A DNA stretch of 64,000 nucleotides from Bradyrhizobium diazoefficiens. Its GTDB lineage: Bacteria > Pseudomonadota > Alphaproteobacteria > Rhizobiales > Xanthobacteraceae. This document shows positions 21,412 to 29,651 of the stretch, in pieces; position 1 is the first letter of the stretch; the number at the start of each line of letters is the position of its first letter. The stretch covers positions 6,602,501-6,666,500 of the forward strand of contig NZ_CP067041.1 of NCBI RefSeq assembly GCF_016599855.1, read 5' to 3'. The notes beneath the pieces are model-generated. The model ran no database searches and was not told the DNA's origin. It was given only the letters and a program-made list of their open reading frames with translations. The position numbers were made by a program, and so were the translations under genes.

Positions 21412-22063
21412 AGACGTGCAGTCGTCCCTGGTGCAGCACGAAACGGCGCGCTTCGTACTGGTCCATCAGCGCGATGTCGTGGGTTGCGATGATCACGGCC
21501 GTGCCTGATTTGTTGAGCTCGATGAAGAGCCGCAGCAATCGTCGCCCGAGCGTCGGATCGACGCTGCCGGTCGGCTCGTCCGCAAGCAGCAGTTGCGGTC
21601 GCGAGATCACGGCGCGCGCGATCGCGGCGCGCTGCTTCTCGCCGCCCGACAGGATCGGCGGCAGCGCATCCATGCGGTCACCGAGCCCGACCCAGCGCAG
21701 GAGGTCGATGACTTCCTTGCGATAGCTCGATTCGCTGCGGCCCATGACGCGAAACGGCAGCGCCACGTTCTCGTAGGTCGTCATGTGGTCGAGCAGGCGG
21801 AAATCCTGAAGCACGATGCCGATGCGCTTGCGCAAATCGGCGATCTCGTCCTTGCCGAGCTGGGAGACGTCGTGGCCGAACAGATTGATGAGGCCGCGCG
21901 TCGGGCGATGCGACAGGAACAACAGGCGCAGCAACGAGGTCTTGCCGGCGCCGGACGGGCCGGTGAGGAACTGGAAGGAATGCGCCGGGATCTGGAAGGA
22001 GAGGTCGCGCAGGATCTCCGGCCCCAGGCCGTAGCGTAATCCGACATTTTCGAACCGAACCAA
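21404..22063 (-). CDS. ftsE: Cell division ATP-binding protein FtsE
   Basis: ABC ATPase of 219 residues with Walker A TGPSGAGKTSLLR, signature LSGGEKQRAAIARA, Walker B LLLADEPTGSVDP and the H-loop in ATHD. It is the first gene of the ftsE-ftsX-ydcF-plsC operon and divergent from the zinc-ribbon gene. The V in GSVDP replaces the more usual L of GNLDP, which is minor. Confidence 0.95.
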   Translation of the reverse strand: MVRFENVGLRYGLGPEILRDLSFQIPAHSFQFLTGPSGAGKTSLLRLLFLSHRPTRGLINLFGHDVSQLGKDEIADLRKRIGIVLQDFRLLDHMTTYENVALPFRVMGRSESSYRKEVIDLLRWVGLGDRMDALPPILSGGEKQRAAIARAVISRPQLLLADEPTGSVDPTLGRRLLRLFIELNKSGTAVIIATHDIALMDQYEARRFVLHQGRLHVYE

Positions 22064-22248
22064 GCTCAGCTCCGTTCGAGAGGTGACGTAGGCGCGCGGC
22101 CGGCGCGGTTTCGCCGCATGCGATCGAGGGGTTGTGCGACCGTTATGGTTTCCGGTTCGTTAACGGTCGCCCTGTAGCATCCCCGACAGCATCCTTAGAA
22201 GTACCCTTGGCGCGGTTCCGCGCGACAAGGTCATCGTCGAGGCCGTCC

Positions 22249-23127
22249 ATGCATATCGTTTGCCCCCATTGTACGACATCCTATGCCATCAAGCTTGCGA
22301 GCCTTGGAGCCAATGGGCGGACGGTCCGTTGCTCCCGATGCAAGGAGACCTGGATGGCGCATCCCAAGGATGCCATTGAGGAGGCGGCGGTGCCGGCGAT
22401 GGCCGCGGCCAGCCAAGCCGATGACCAGTCCGACCTCGCCGAGCAGTGGAACTCCTACGCCAAGGACGACGGCACCGCCGAGACCCCGGTGGTCGATAGC
22501 CCCTCGATCGCCAGCGACTGGCCGACCGAGGATGCCACCGAGACCGAGGACGAATGGTCGGCGGCGGCCCAGGCTGCCGAGGAGGAGGTCGTCGGCGCGC
22601 AGCACCAGTCCTGGTTCCGTGGCCTGTTCAGCCGCCGCGGAGCGAAGGTGAGCCGCCCGGCGCCGGCCGTAGCCCGGCGAAAATCCCATTTCGGCCTGCC
22701 GACCGCCTGCGCCGCCATGGGCGCGCTGGTGCTGGCGCTGGTGATCTGGCGCAACGACATGGTCCGCCTGCTGCCGCAGACGGCGGCGTTCTACAAGCTG
22801 GTCGGCTTAGAGGTAAATCTGCGTGGGCTCGCCTTCAAGGACGTCAAGCTCTCCAGCGAGACGGTGGACGGCAAGCAAGTGCTGGTGATCGAGGGTGTGA
22901 TCGTCGGCCAGGGCAAGAAGCCGCTGGATATCCCGCGCTTGCGCTTTGCCGTGCGCGACGCGCAAGGCGCGGAGATCTACGCCTGGAATTCGGTGCTGGA
23001 ACAGACCGTGCTGCAACCCGGCGAGCGCGCCTTCTTCCGCTCGCGCCTGGCCTCGCCGCCGCCGGAAGGCCGCAATATCGACGTTCGTTTCTTCAACCGG
23101 CGCGACATTGCCGGCGGCAGCGTATAA
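22249..23127 (+). CDS. Zinc-ribbon (MJ0042-type) membrane protein
   Basis: A 292-residue protein. An N-terminal zinc ribbon CPHCTTSY...VRCSRCKETW provides four cysteines. An acidic Ala-rich linker follows, then one membrane helix near residues 150-170 (ACAAMGALVLALVIW), then a DUF3426-like extracytoplasmic domain. The start ATG 22249 (MHIVCPHC) is fixed by the ribbon; the frame upstream is noncoding. Function is unknown. It is followed 35 nt later by the CpdR-like gene, so the two are probably co-transcribed. Confidence 0.88.
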   Translation: MHIVCPHCTTSYAIKLASLGANGRTVRCSRCKETWMAHPKDAIEEAAVPAMAAASQADDQSDLAEQWNSYAKDDGTAETPVVDSPSIASDWPTEDATETEDEWSAAAQAAEEEVVGAQHQSWFRGLFSRRGAKVSRPAPAVARRKSHFGLPTACAAMGALVLALVIWRNDMVRLLPQTAAFYKLVGLEVNLRGLAFKDVKLSSETVDGKQVLVIEGVIVGQGKKPLDIPRLRFAVRDAQGAEIYAWNSVLEQTVLQPGERAFFRSRLASPPPEGRNIDVRFFNRRDIAGGSV

Positions 23128-23162
23128 TCGGGCTCGCAAGGCCCGCACGGGAGTTTGGTCCC

Positions 23163-23537
23163 ATGCCCAAAGTTTTGATCGCCGATGACGAGGATTCGAT
23201 GCGCCAATTGGTGGCGCGCGCCATCGCCATGGACGGCCACGAAACTGTCACCGCGCAGGACGGCGCCGAAGCGCTGGAGATCCTGACCCGCGAGGACGGC
23301 GCGTTCGACCTGCTGCTCACAGACATCCAGATGCCTGTCATGGACGGCATTGCGCTGGCGCTCTCCGCCGCACGCGATTTCCCCGATTTGACCATTCTGC
23401 TGATGACGGGCTTTGCCGATCAGCGCGAGCGCGCTTCGAATTTGAATGCGCTGGTGCATGACGTCGTGACCAAGCCGTTCTCGGTCGCGGATATCCGCAC
23501 GGCAGTCGCGGACGCGCTCGCGGCGAAGAAGGGTTAG
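23163..23537 (+). CDS. cpdR: Single-domain response regulator, CpdR-like
   Basis: A 124-residue receiver domain with no output domain: acidic pair DDED near residue 9, phospho-acceptor Asp in LLLTDIQMPVMDG, Thr in MTGFADQR and Lys in VTKPFS. Sequence and context fit CpdR, the phosphorylation-controlled ClpXP adaptor of alphaproteobacterial cell-cycle control. CpdR identity is inferred from resemblance. It follows the zinc-ribbon gene and converges on the TIGR02302 gene. Confidence 0.85.
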   Translation: MPKVLIADDEDSMRQLVARAIAMDGHETVTAQDGAEALEILTREDGAFDLLLTDIQMPVMDGIALALSAARDFPDLTILLMTGFADQRERASNLNALVHDVVTKPFSVADIRTAVADALAAKKG

Positions 23538-23559
23538 CGGGCGGGCGCCACGCATTCCG

Positions 23560-23666
23560 CTGTCATGCTCCGGCTTGACCGAGGCATCGAGTACGCCGCA
23601 GCCTCTCGATTCATCACTACAGTCTCTGGAATACTGGATCGCCCGGTCAAGCCGGGCGATGACAGT
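23560..23666. repeat. Intergenic palindrome, family D
   Basis: CTGTCATGCTCCGGCTTGACC at the left is mirrored by GGTCAAGCCGGGCGATGACAG at the right, around a 60-nt loop. The same arm sequence (GTCATGGCCGGGCTTGACC) occurs at 39035. It lies between the convergent cpdR and TIGR02302 genes. Confidence 0.8.
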
Positions 23667-23686
23667 GAGCTCGTGGCGACTTTGCC

Positions 23687-26287
23687 TCAAAAATCCTTCA
23701 GCAGCCGCTCGATATAGTCGAGCTCGATCTGCGGGCGCGAGGGGTCGCCGAGGCGGCGGCGGAGTTCTTCGAGGATGCGGCGGACGCGCTGCACGTCGAT
23801 CTCACCGGGAATCTTGACCGTGTAATCGTCGCCGAATTCGCGGCCGTGCAGCGGACGGCCGAGCGGGTCGGTCTGGTTGCCGCCGCTCTGCTGGCGACCG
23901 GCACGATTGCCGGGGCCATCGCCCTGGCCGTCGCCGTCGCCCTGCTGCATCGCCTCGGCCATCTTCTGCGCGCCCTTGCGCATCGCATCCAGCGCCTTGC
24001 CCTGGGAATCCACCGCACCGTCGGCATTGCCTTCGCCGAGCTTCGAACCGGCATCGCCCATGGCGCTGTCGGCAGAATCAAGCCCGCCGTCGTCATCACC
24101 CTGGTCAGCGTCCTGATCACCGTCCAGGCCAGGCTGCCCCTGGTCGCCTTGCTGTCCCTGCTGGCCTTTCTGGCCCTTCTGCGAGAGGCCGCGCCTGGCC
24201 ATCTCATCCTGGAGCCTCTTCAAGCGGTCGCGCAGCGCCTGCTGGTCCTGCTGCAGATCCGACATCGACTGGTCGCCCGGCTGCTGCTTGCCGCGCATGC
24301 GGTCGCGCCGGGAATCCTGGCCCTGCTTGTAGGTCTTGTCGCGCAATTGCTGCTGCTTGCGGATCATGTCGCCGAGCTCGTTGAGCGCCTGCTCCATGTC
24401 GCTCTCGCCGGACTGTCCCGGCTGCGCCATCTGAAGGCCCTCCAGCATCTGCTGGAGCTGGTCGAGCAGCTGCTTGGCCCCGTCCTTGTCGCCGGAGCGG
24501 GACAGGCGCTCCATGCGGTCGATCATGTTCTGGAGATCCTGCTGGCGCAGGATCTTGGTGTTGGGATCAAGCGGACGCGCGAGCTGCTGGGCGTCCTTGT
24601 TGTTGCGGAACTGCTCGGCGAGCTGGCGCATGAAATTGTCGAGCGCGGCCCGCAGATCTTGCGTGAGCTTCTTGATCTCCTCGTCGCTGGCGCCGCGCTC
24701 CAGCGCCTGCTTGAGCGCATCCTGGGCCGCACGCAGCGCCTTCTCGACGTCGGAGATGTTGCCGTCCTCGATCGTCACCGCGAGCGCCCACAGGCTCGCC
24801 ACGACCTCGCGCAGCGCATCGTCGCTGCGCGCCGCCTCGAGCTGATGCGCGACACTGTAGAGGCCGAGATATTGCCCGATCTCCTGCGTGAACAGTTCAG
24901 GCGCGATCATCAGCGCGTCGAGCGCGGTGTAGACGTCGGAATTCCTGTTGGCGTCGAGCGCGAGGATGCGGCGCTGCTCGATCAGCGCGCGTGCAAGTGG
25001 CTTGGTGAAGAGCCGCTCGGGCAGGCGCATGTTGAAGGGTTCGCTTCTAGCCTCGTTGCCGGCCTCGTCCTTGGCGGTGAGCGTCAGCGTGACCTCGGCG
25101 CCGGCATAGGGATCCTCGCTGAGATCCTTTACCGTCTGGCCGACGCCGTTGCGGGTGCGGGCGTTCGGCAGCGCCAGCGGGAATTGCGGCGGCTGGAACA
25201 GCGGCCGCGCCGCGGTCTTGCCGTCGCCGTCCTTGCCGGCATCGGTGGAACGCGGGGCGATTTGGGCCTCTGCGCCCGTGACGCCGTAATCATCCTCAAT
25301 CTTGTAGACCAGCTGGAGCGCGCCGCGCGCCTGGCGCTCCGGATCCTTGGCGAGCGCGATCGTCGGCGGGCGATCTGGCGTCGCGGCGAATGCCCATTGC
25401 GGCTGACCCGACGGCGCACGAACATGCGCGGTGCCGTCACCGGTGACGGTGAAATGCTTCTCGTTGGTGCCCTTCGGGGTGGCTTCGGTGGGCGCGACCT
25501 CCTCGAGGCCGCCGGACACGACGACATCCAGGCTGCCTCCGGAGGAGCGCACGATCAGGGTCGAGCCGGCGGGCACTGCGAGCGGGCCGCTGGCGGGAAG
25601 CGCTGCAGCCTCCTTGTTGGCGGCCGACAGGATCACCGGAGGTTTTCCAGTATAGAGCGGCGGCGTGACCCAGGCGTCGACGCGAATATTGGTCGGCGTC
25701 AGCACGCCGTTCCAGTCGAAGGCAGCGCCCAGTCGCAACACGCGCTCGTCGCCGGCGGCAAAGAAGGTCGCGACCAGCATCACCATTACCAGCGCGCGCA
25801 GCGCCTTGGGGTCGTGGATAGCCAGGCGAGGGTGCGGCAAGCCGGCGCGAATGCGCTTGAGCGAGGCCAGCGTGCGCTCGCGCTGCGCCTGCCAAAGTGC
25901 CTGCGCGACCGGATCCCGTGAGGTCAGCGTGTCCGTAAGCGTGGTCGCAGGGCGGTGTCGGATCCCCGAACCGCGGTCGAGCCGGGCAAGCGCCTCTTCG
26001 CGGCGCGGCCAGCGAAAACGCATCAGCGGGAACAGGGCTGCAGCAGCAAGGCCCGCAAAGATGACGAGGCCAATTGCGCGGGCGACAAATGGCAGCGCCA
26101 GCCAGAGCCCAGCCCAGGACACCACCAGAAACAGGCCGACAACGGTGAGAACACGCGCCAGACCGGGCCAGGCACGCTCCCACGCGATGGCATAGGTGGC
26201 CCGCTCGAGGGCCTGCGCCAGCTTTAACCGCGACAGAGCGTCGCCATCGCGGATCGGGTCTGACGGGTCGGGGGTGACGCCGTTCAA
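23687..26287 (-). CDS. TIGR02302 / DUF4175 family membrane protein
   Basis: A large alphaproteobacterial protein of 866 residues. Two membrane helices lie near 46-90 (VGLFLVVSWAGLWLALPFVA and a following helix) and one near 165-180. A periplasmic beta-rich region follows, then long helical segments rich in Gln, Lys and Arg (about 500-680). A Gly/Gln/Asp low-complexity tract (QQGQQGDQGQPG) comes before a conserved C-terminal segment (PGEIDVQRVRRILEELRRR). Function is unknown; an envelope role is inferred. It converges on cpdR. Confidence 0.9.
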   Translation of the reverse strand: MNGVTPDPSDPIRDGDALSRLKLAQALERATYAIAWERAWPGLARVLTVVGLFLVVSWAGLWLALPFVARAIGLVIFAGLAAAALFPLMRFRWPRREEALARLDRGSGIRHRPATTLTDTLTSRDPVAQALWQAQRERTLASLKRIRAGLPHPRLAIHDPKALRALVMVMLVATFFAAGDERVLRLGAAFDWNGVLTPTNIRVDAWVTPPLYTGKPPVILSAANKEAAALPASGPLAVPAGSTLIVRSSGGSLDVVVSGGLEEVAPTEATPKGTNEKHFTVTGDGTAHVRAPSGQPQWAFAATPDRPPTIALAKDPERQARGALQLVYKIEDDYGVTGAEAQIAPRSTDAGKDGDGKTAARPLFQPPQFPLALPNARTRNGVGQTVKDLSEDPYAGAEVTLTLTAKDEAGNEARSEPFNMRLPERLFTKPLARALIEQRRILALDANRNSDVYTALDALMIAPELFTQEIGQYLGLYSVAHQLEAARSDDALREVVASLWALAVTIEDGNISDVEKALRAAQDALKQALERGASDEEIKKLTQDLRAALDNFMRQLAEQFRNNKDAQQLARPLDPNTKILRQQDLQNMIDRMERLSRSGDKDGAKQLLDQLQQMLEGLQMAQPGQSGESDMEQALNELGDMIRKQQQLRDKTYKQGQDSRRDRMRGKQQPGDQSMSDLQQDQQALRDRLKRLQDEMARRGLSQKGQKGQQGQQGDQGQPGLDGDQDADQGDDDGGLDSADSAMGDAGSKLGEGNADGAVDSQGKALDAMRKGAQKMAEAMQQGDGDGQGDGPGNRAGRQQSGGNQTDPLGRPLHGREFGDDYTVKIPGEIDVQRVRRILEELRRRLGDPSRPQIELDYIERLLKDF

Positions 26288-26464
26288 TCAACTCTCCAGG
26301 TTGCCCGGTAGAGAAGCGTACCACAACGGCAGCACTGAGGCATCCGTTCCTGTACGGGAGACACCCCTTTTCCCGCATAACACGAGGACGTGACTGGCCC
26401 GGCGCAACCCCGTAATTTCCGCCGCGCCATCCCAAGGGGAATGCAAGGAAAATAGAGGAACGCC

Positions 26465-26848
26465 ATGGACAAGAAGATGCACGACAAGGGCCTGGAAGTC
26501 CGCAAAGCGGTGCTGGGCGAAGCCTATGTCAACAACGCACTGAAGAACGTCGACGACTTCAACCGCCCGTTCCAGGAGATGCTCAACGAATATTGCTGGG
26601 GTACGGTGTGGGGCCGCGAGGAACTGCCGCGCAAGACCCGCAGCATGCTCAACATCGCGATGATCGCGATCCTCAACCGCCAGCATGAGTTTCGCGCGCA
26701 TTTGAAGGGGGCGCTGACCAATGGTGTCAGCCGCGACGAAATCCGCGAGATCCTGATGCAGGTCGCGATCTATGGCGGCATGCCGGCTGCGGTCGACAGC
26801 TTCCGCATCGCGCGCGAGGTGTTCGCGGAGATCGATGGCAAGGCTTGA
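26465..26848 (+). CDS. Carboxymuconolactone decarboxylase family protein
   Basis: A 127-residue all-helical CMD-domain protein resembling 4-carboxymuconolactone decarboxylase (PcaC): core WGREELPRKTRSMLNIAMI and the His of NRQHEFRAHLKGA. It lacks the CxxC of AhpD-type members, so it is not a peroxidase. No other protocatechuate genes are nearby. The next gene on the same strand is a 3-hydroxyisobutyrate dehydrogenase-like enzyme, 196 nt away across a palindromic element. Confidence 0.88.
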   Translation: MDKKMHDKGLEVRKAVLGEAYVNNALKNVDDFNRPFQEMLNEYCWGTVWGREELPRKTRSMLNIAMIAILNRQHEFRAHLKGALTNGVSRDEIREILMQVAIYGGMPAAVDSFRIAREVFAEIDGKA

Positions 26849-26867
26849 GGGGGCAAGACCTCTCCAC

Positions 26868-26990
26868 GTCGTCCCGGCGAAGGCCGGGACCCATAACCAC
26901 CGTCAGATGTGATTATAGGGACTCGGAGTTGCCGCCTTCACGCAACGACTCCTCCCTGAGGTTATGGGTCCCGGCCTTCGCCGGGACGAC
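26868..26990. repeat. Intergenic palindrome, family C
   Basis: GTCGTCCCGGCGAAGGCCGGGACCCATAACC at the left is mirrored by GGTTATGGGTCCCGGCCTTCGCCGGGACGAC at the right, an almost perfect 31-bp arm with a 60-nt loop. Each arm is itself a hairpin (CCCGGCGAAGGCCGGG). It lies 20 nt after the CMD stop and 54 nt before the next start. Confidence 0.9.
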
Positions 26991-27044
26991 ACCGAATGTG
27001 AAGCGTGCAGTGCGCCAACAACAAATACGAAACAAGGAAGCACC

Positions 27045-27953
27045 ATGGACATCGGATTTATCGGCCTCGGAAACATGGGTTTCCCGATGGCGCGGCGGCT
27101 GATCGAGGCGGGACACAAGCTCGTCGTGTTCGACACCCGCAAGGAGGCCGCCGACAAGCTCGTGGCGCGCGGCGCCGTTGCTGCAGCGTCGCCGAGGGAC
27201 GTGGCCGACAAGGTCGAGACTGTCATGGCGAGCCTGCCGTCGCTGCAGGCTTCGCTCGAGGTCGCGTCGGGCGCGAACGGCGTGATCGAGGGAAGCCGTG
27301 CCAAGCGCTTCATCGATCTCTCGACCGTCGGCTCGGCGATGGCGGCGAAGATTCACGGGCTGCTGGCAAAACGCAACATCGTGCAGATCGACAGCCCGGT
27401 GTCCGGCGGTGTCGGCGGCGCCGAGAAGGGCACGCTGGCGGTGATGGTATCAGGACCGACGGCGGAATTCGAGCTGCTCAAGCCGGCGCTCGACGTGATC
27501 GGAAAGGTGTTCTTTATCGGCGAAAAGCCTGGCTCTGCGCAGACCATGAAGCTCGCCAATAATTTTCTCTCGGCCACCGCGATCGTCGCGACCTCAGAAG
27601 CGGTGGTGATGGGCGTGAAGGCCGGGCTCGATCCCGCCGTGATGATCGACGTCATTAATGCCGGCTCCGGCATGAACACCGCGAGCCGCGACAAGTTTCC
27701 GCGCTCGGTGCTGCCGCGGACGTTTGACTTCGGCTTCGCCACGGGGCTGATGGTGAAGGACGTCCGGCTGGTGCTGGAGGAGATGAAGCAGCTCGGCCTG
27801 TCGATGGAGGTCGCTGACGCCGTCGGGCGGCTGTGGGAGACTGTGATCGACACTGAAGGCGCCGAGTCCGATTTCACCGCGGCGATCAAGCCGATCGAGA
27901 AGAAGGCCGGCGTCGTGGTCGGTGGGAACACCGGCGGATTGGCGGGGAAGTAG
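27045..27953 (+). CDS. NAD(P)-dependent 3-hydroxyisobutyrate dehydrogenase-like enzyme
   Basis: Beta-hydroxyacid dehydrogenase of 302 residues. The Rossmann motif GFIGLGNMGFPMARR is at the N-terminus, the substrate loop is DSPVSGGVGGAEKGTL and the catalytic Lys is in MKLANNFLS. Family members oxidise 3-hydroxyisobutyrate (valine breakdown) or reduce tartronate semialdehyde; I cannot tell which. Start ATG 27045 follows GGAAG by 5 nt. It converges on lysA. Confidence 0.9.
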   Translation: MDIGFIGLGNMGFPMARRLIEAGHKLVVFDTRKEAADKLVARGAVAAASPRDVADKVETVMASLPSLQASLEVASGANGVIEGSRAKRFIDLSTVGSAMAAKIHGLLAKRNIVQIDSPVSGGVGGAEKGTLAVMVSGPTAEFELLKPALDVIGKVFFIGEKPGSAQTMKLANNFLSATAIVATSEAVVMGVKAGLDPAVMIDVINAGSGMNTASRDKFPRSVLPRTFDFGFATGLMVKDVRLVLEEMKQLGLSMEVADAVGRLWETVIDTEGAESDFTAAIKPIEKKAGVVVGGNTGGLAGK

Positions 27954-27974
27954 TTTTCCTCGTCGCCCCCACGC

Positions 27975-29240
27975 TCACAGCCACGGCGCCGGCGTGTCCA
28001 TCGCAATCAGCTGCTCGACCTCGATGCGCGGGCGGACGACTGCGTATTGATCGTCCTTCACTAGCACCTCCGGCACCAGCGGCCGCGTGTTGTAGGTGCC
28101 GGCCTGCACGGCGCCGTAGGCGCCTGCGGTCATGATGGCGATGAGATCGCCGACCTTCGGCCTCGGTAGCGTACGGTCGAGCGCGAGATAGTCGCCAGTC
28201 TCGCAGACGGGGCCGACGACGTCGGCCACGATGGTGGCCGCGCCCTTGGCCGGCTGCATCACCGGCAGGATGTCGTGATGGGCCTCATACAGCGTCGGCC
28301 GAATGAGGTCGTTCATGGCGGCGTCGATGATGACGAAGTTCTTGCCGTCGCCGTGTTTCACATAGATCACCTTGGCGACGAGGATGCCAGCATTGCCGAC
28401 GATCATGCGGCCCGGCTCGAACATCAGCGTGCAGCCGAGATTGTGGCTGACGCGCTTGACCATCGCGGCATAGGCGTCGGGTGCCGGCGGCGCCTCGCCG
28501 TCCATGTAATAGGGAATGCCGAGACCGCCGCCGAAATCGACGTGGCTAATGGTATGGCCGTCGGCGCGCAGCATCTGCACGAATTCGGAGAGGATGCGGA
28601 ACGCGGTCTCCATCTTGGAGAGATCGGTGATCTGGCTGCCGATATGCACATCGGTGCCGGTCACCTCGATCCCCGGCAGTTTCGCCGCCCGCGCATAGAC
28701 CTCGCGCGCGTGTGCGATCGGAATGCCGAACTTGTTCTCGGACTTGCCGGTGGAGATCTTGGCGTGCGTGCCGGCATCCACATCTGGATTGACGCGGACC
28801 GAGATCCGCGCGGTCTTGCCCATCTCGGTCGCAAGGCGGGACAGCAATTCGAGCTCGGGCTCGGATTCAACGTTGAGACAGAGGATGTCGGCGGCCAGCG
28901 CGGCGCGCAGCTCGGTCTCGGTCTTGCCGACGCCGGAAAACACGATCTTGCTGGCGGGAATGCCGGCAGCCAGCGCCCGCTTCAGTTCGCCACCCGAGAC
29001 GACGTCCGCACCGGCCCCTAACTTGGCGAGCGTACGCAGCACCGACTGGTTGGAGTTCGCCTTCATGGCGTAGCAGACCAGCACGTTCTCGCCGGCGAAA
29101 GCCTCGGCAAAGACGCGGTAGTGCCGCTCCAGCGTCGCGGTCGAATAGCAATAGAACGGCGTGCCGATTATCGCGGCCAGCTCGGACAGGTTCACCGCCT
29201 CGGCGTGCAGCACGCCGTTGCGGTAGTCGAAATGATTCAT
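27975..29240 (-). CDS. lysA: Diaminopimelate decarboxylase
   Basis: PLP-dependent group III decarboxylase of 421 residues for the last step of lysine synthesis. The PLP lysine is in VCYAMKANSNQ, the phosphate-binding glycines are in HVDFGGGLGIPYY, and the active-site Cys/Glu motif is VCETGDYLA. It is the last gene of argH-lptM-lysA, 24 nt after lptM. Confidence 0.97.
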   Translation of the reverse strand: MNHFDYRNGVLHAEAVNLSELAAIIGTPFYCYSTATLERHYRVFAEAFAGENVLVCYAMKANSNQSVLRTLAKLGAGADVVSGGELKRALAAGIPASKIVFSGVGKTETELRAALAADILCLNVESEPELELLSRLATEMGKTARISVRVNPDVDAGTHAKISTGKSENKFGIPIAHAREVYARAAKLPGIEVTGTDVHIGSQITDLSKMETAFRILSEFVQMLRADGHTISHVDFGGGLGIPYYMDGEAPPAPDAYAAMVKRVSHNLGCTLMFEPGRMIVGNAGILVAKVIYVKHGDGKNFVIIDAAMNDLIRPTLYEAHHDILPVMQPAKGAATIVADVVGPVCETGDYLALDRTLPRPKVGDLIAIMTAGAYGAVQAGTYNTRPLVPEVLVKDDQYAVVRPRIEVEQLIAMDTPAPWL

Positions 29241-29264
29241 GGCGTTGGCTCAGCTAGTCCCGGC

Positions 29265-29558
29265 TCATTTCTTGCCGGGAGGTTCGTCCAGGAGCGGGTC
29301 GAGGATAAACGATCGTTTCTTGCCTTTGGGCGCCGCGGGACCGGCATCCGCACCATAGGTGGGATTGAACACGCTCGGCGTTTTCTGGGCTTCGGTCTCG
29401 GTGTCGGTCGGAGCTGCGACATTGGCCGTCGAGGCGCTGGAGGCGGTCGGCGGCAGATCCAGCGGGCCCTTGCGGCCGCAGCCGGCGAGCGCCACCGCGC
29501 TCAGGCTCAAGACAATGATGGCCCACCCCGAGCCGGCCGGGCGAAACTTTGACGTCAC
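29265..29558 (-). CDS. lptM: LptM-like small lipoprotein
   Basis: A 97-residue lipoprotein. After a short basic N-terminus and hydrophobic stretch comes the lipobox LAGC, then the family signature GRKGPLDLPP. LptM (YifL) helps mature the LPS translocon LptD in E. coli. The same small lipoprotein often precedes lysA. I chose GTG 29558, with GGGGA about 8 nt upstream; the frame extends to other starts at 29588 and 29627. The C-terminus is Lys/Pro-rich and disordered. Confidence 0.8.
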   Translation of the reverse strand: MTSKFRPAGSGWAIIVLSLSAVALAGCGRKGPLDLPPTASSASTANVAAPTDTETEAQKTPSVFNPTYGADAGPAAPKGKKRSFILDPLLDEPPGKK

Positions 29559-29651
29559 GACGAAATCCCCACTACGCGGCCGCACCATACAGAGATTGGC
29601 CCGCTCTGGCGAGTGCCGGAAGGCCACGGAAGGTCGGCGAAATTTCGGCCC

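Noticed and set aside
23846..25921. 691-codon plus-strand frame opposite the TIGR02302 gene
   Set aside because: Antisense shadow of a real gene: Leu/Ala/Arg-rich, no ribosome site, and TIGR02302 on the other strand has clear conserved features.
26868..26990. CRISPR array
   Set aside because: The repeats are inverted pairs with one loop each, not direct repeats with spacers. No cas genes are in the window.
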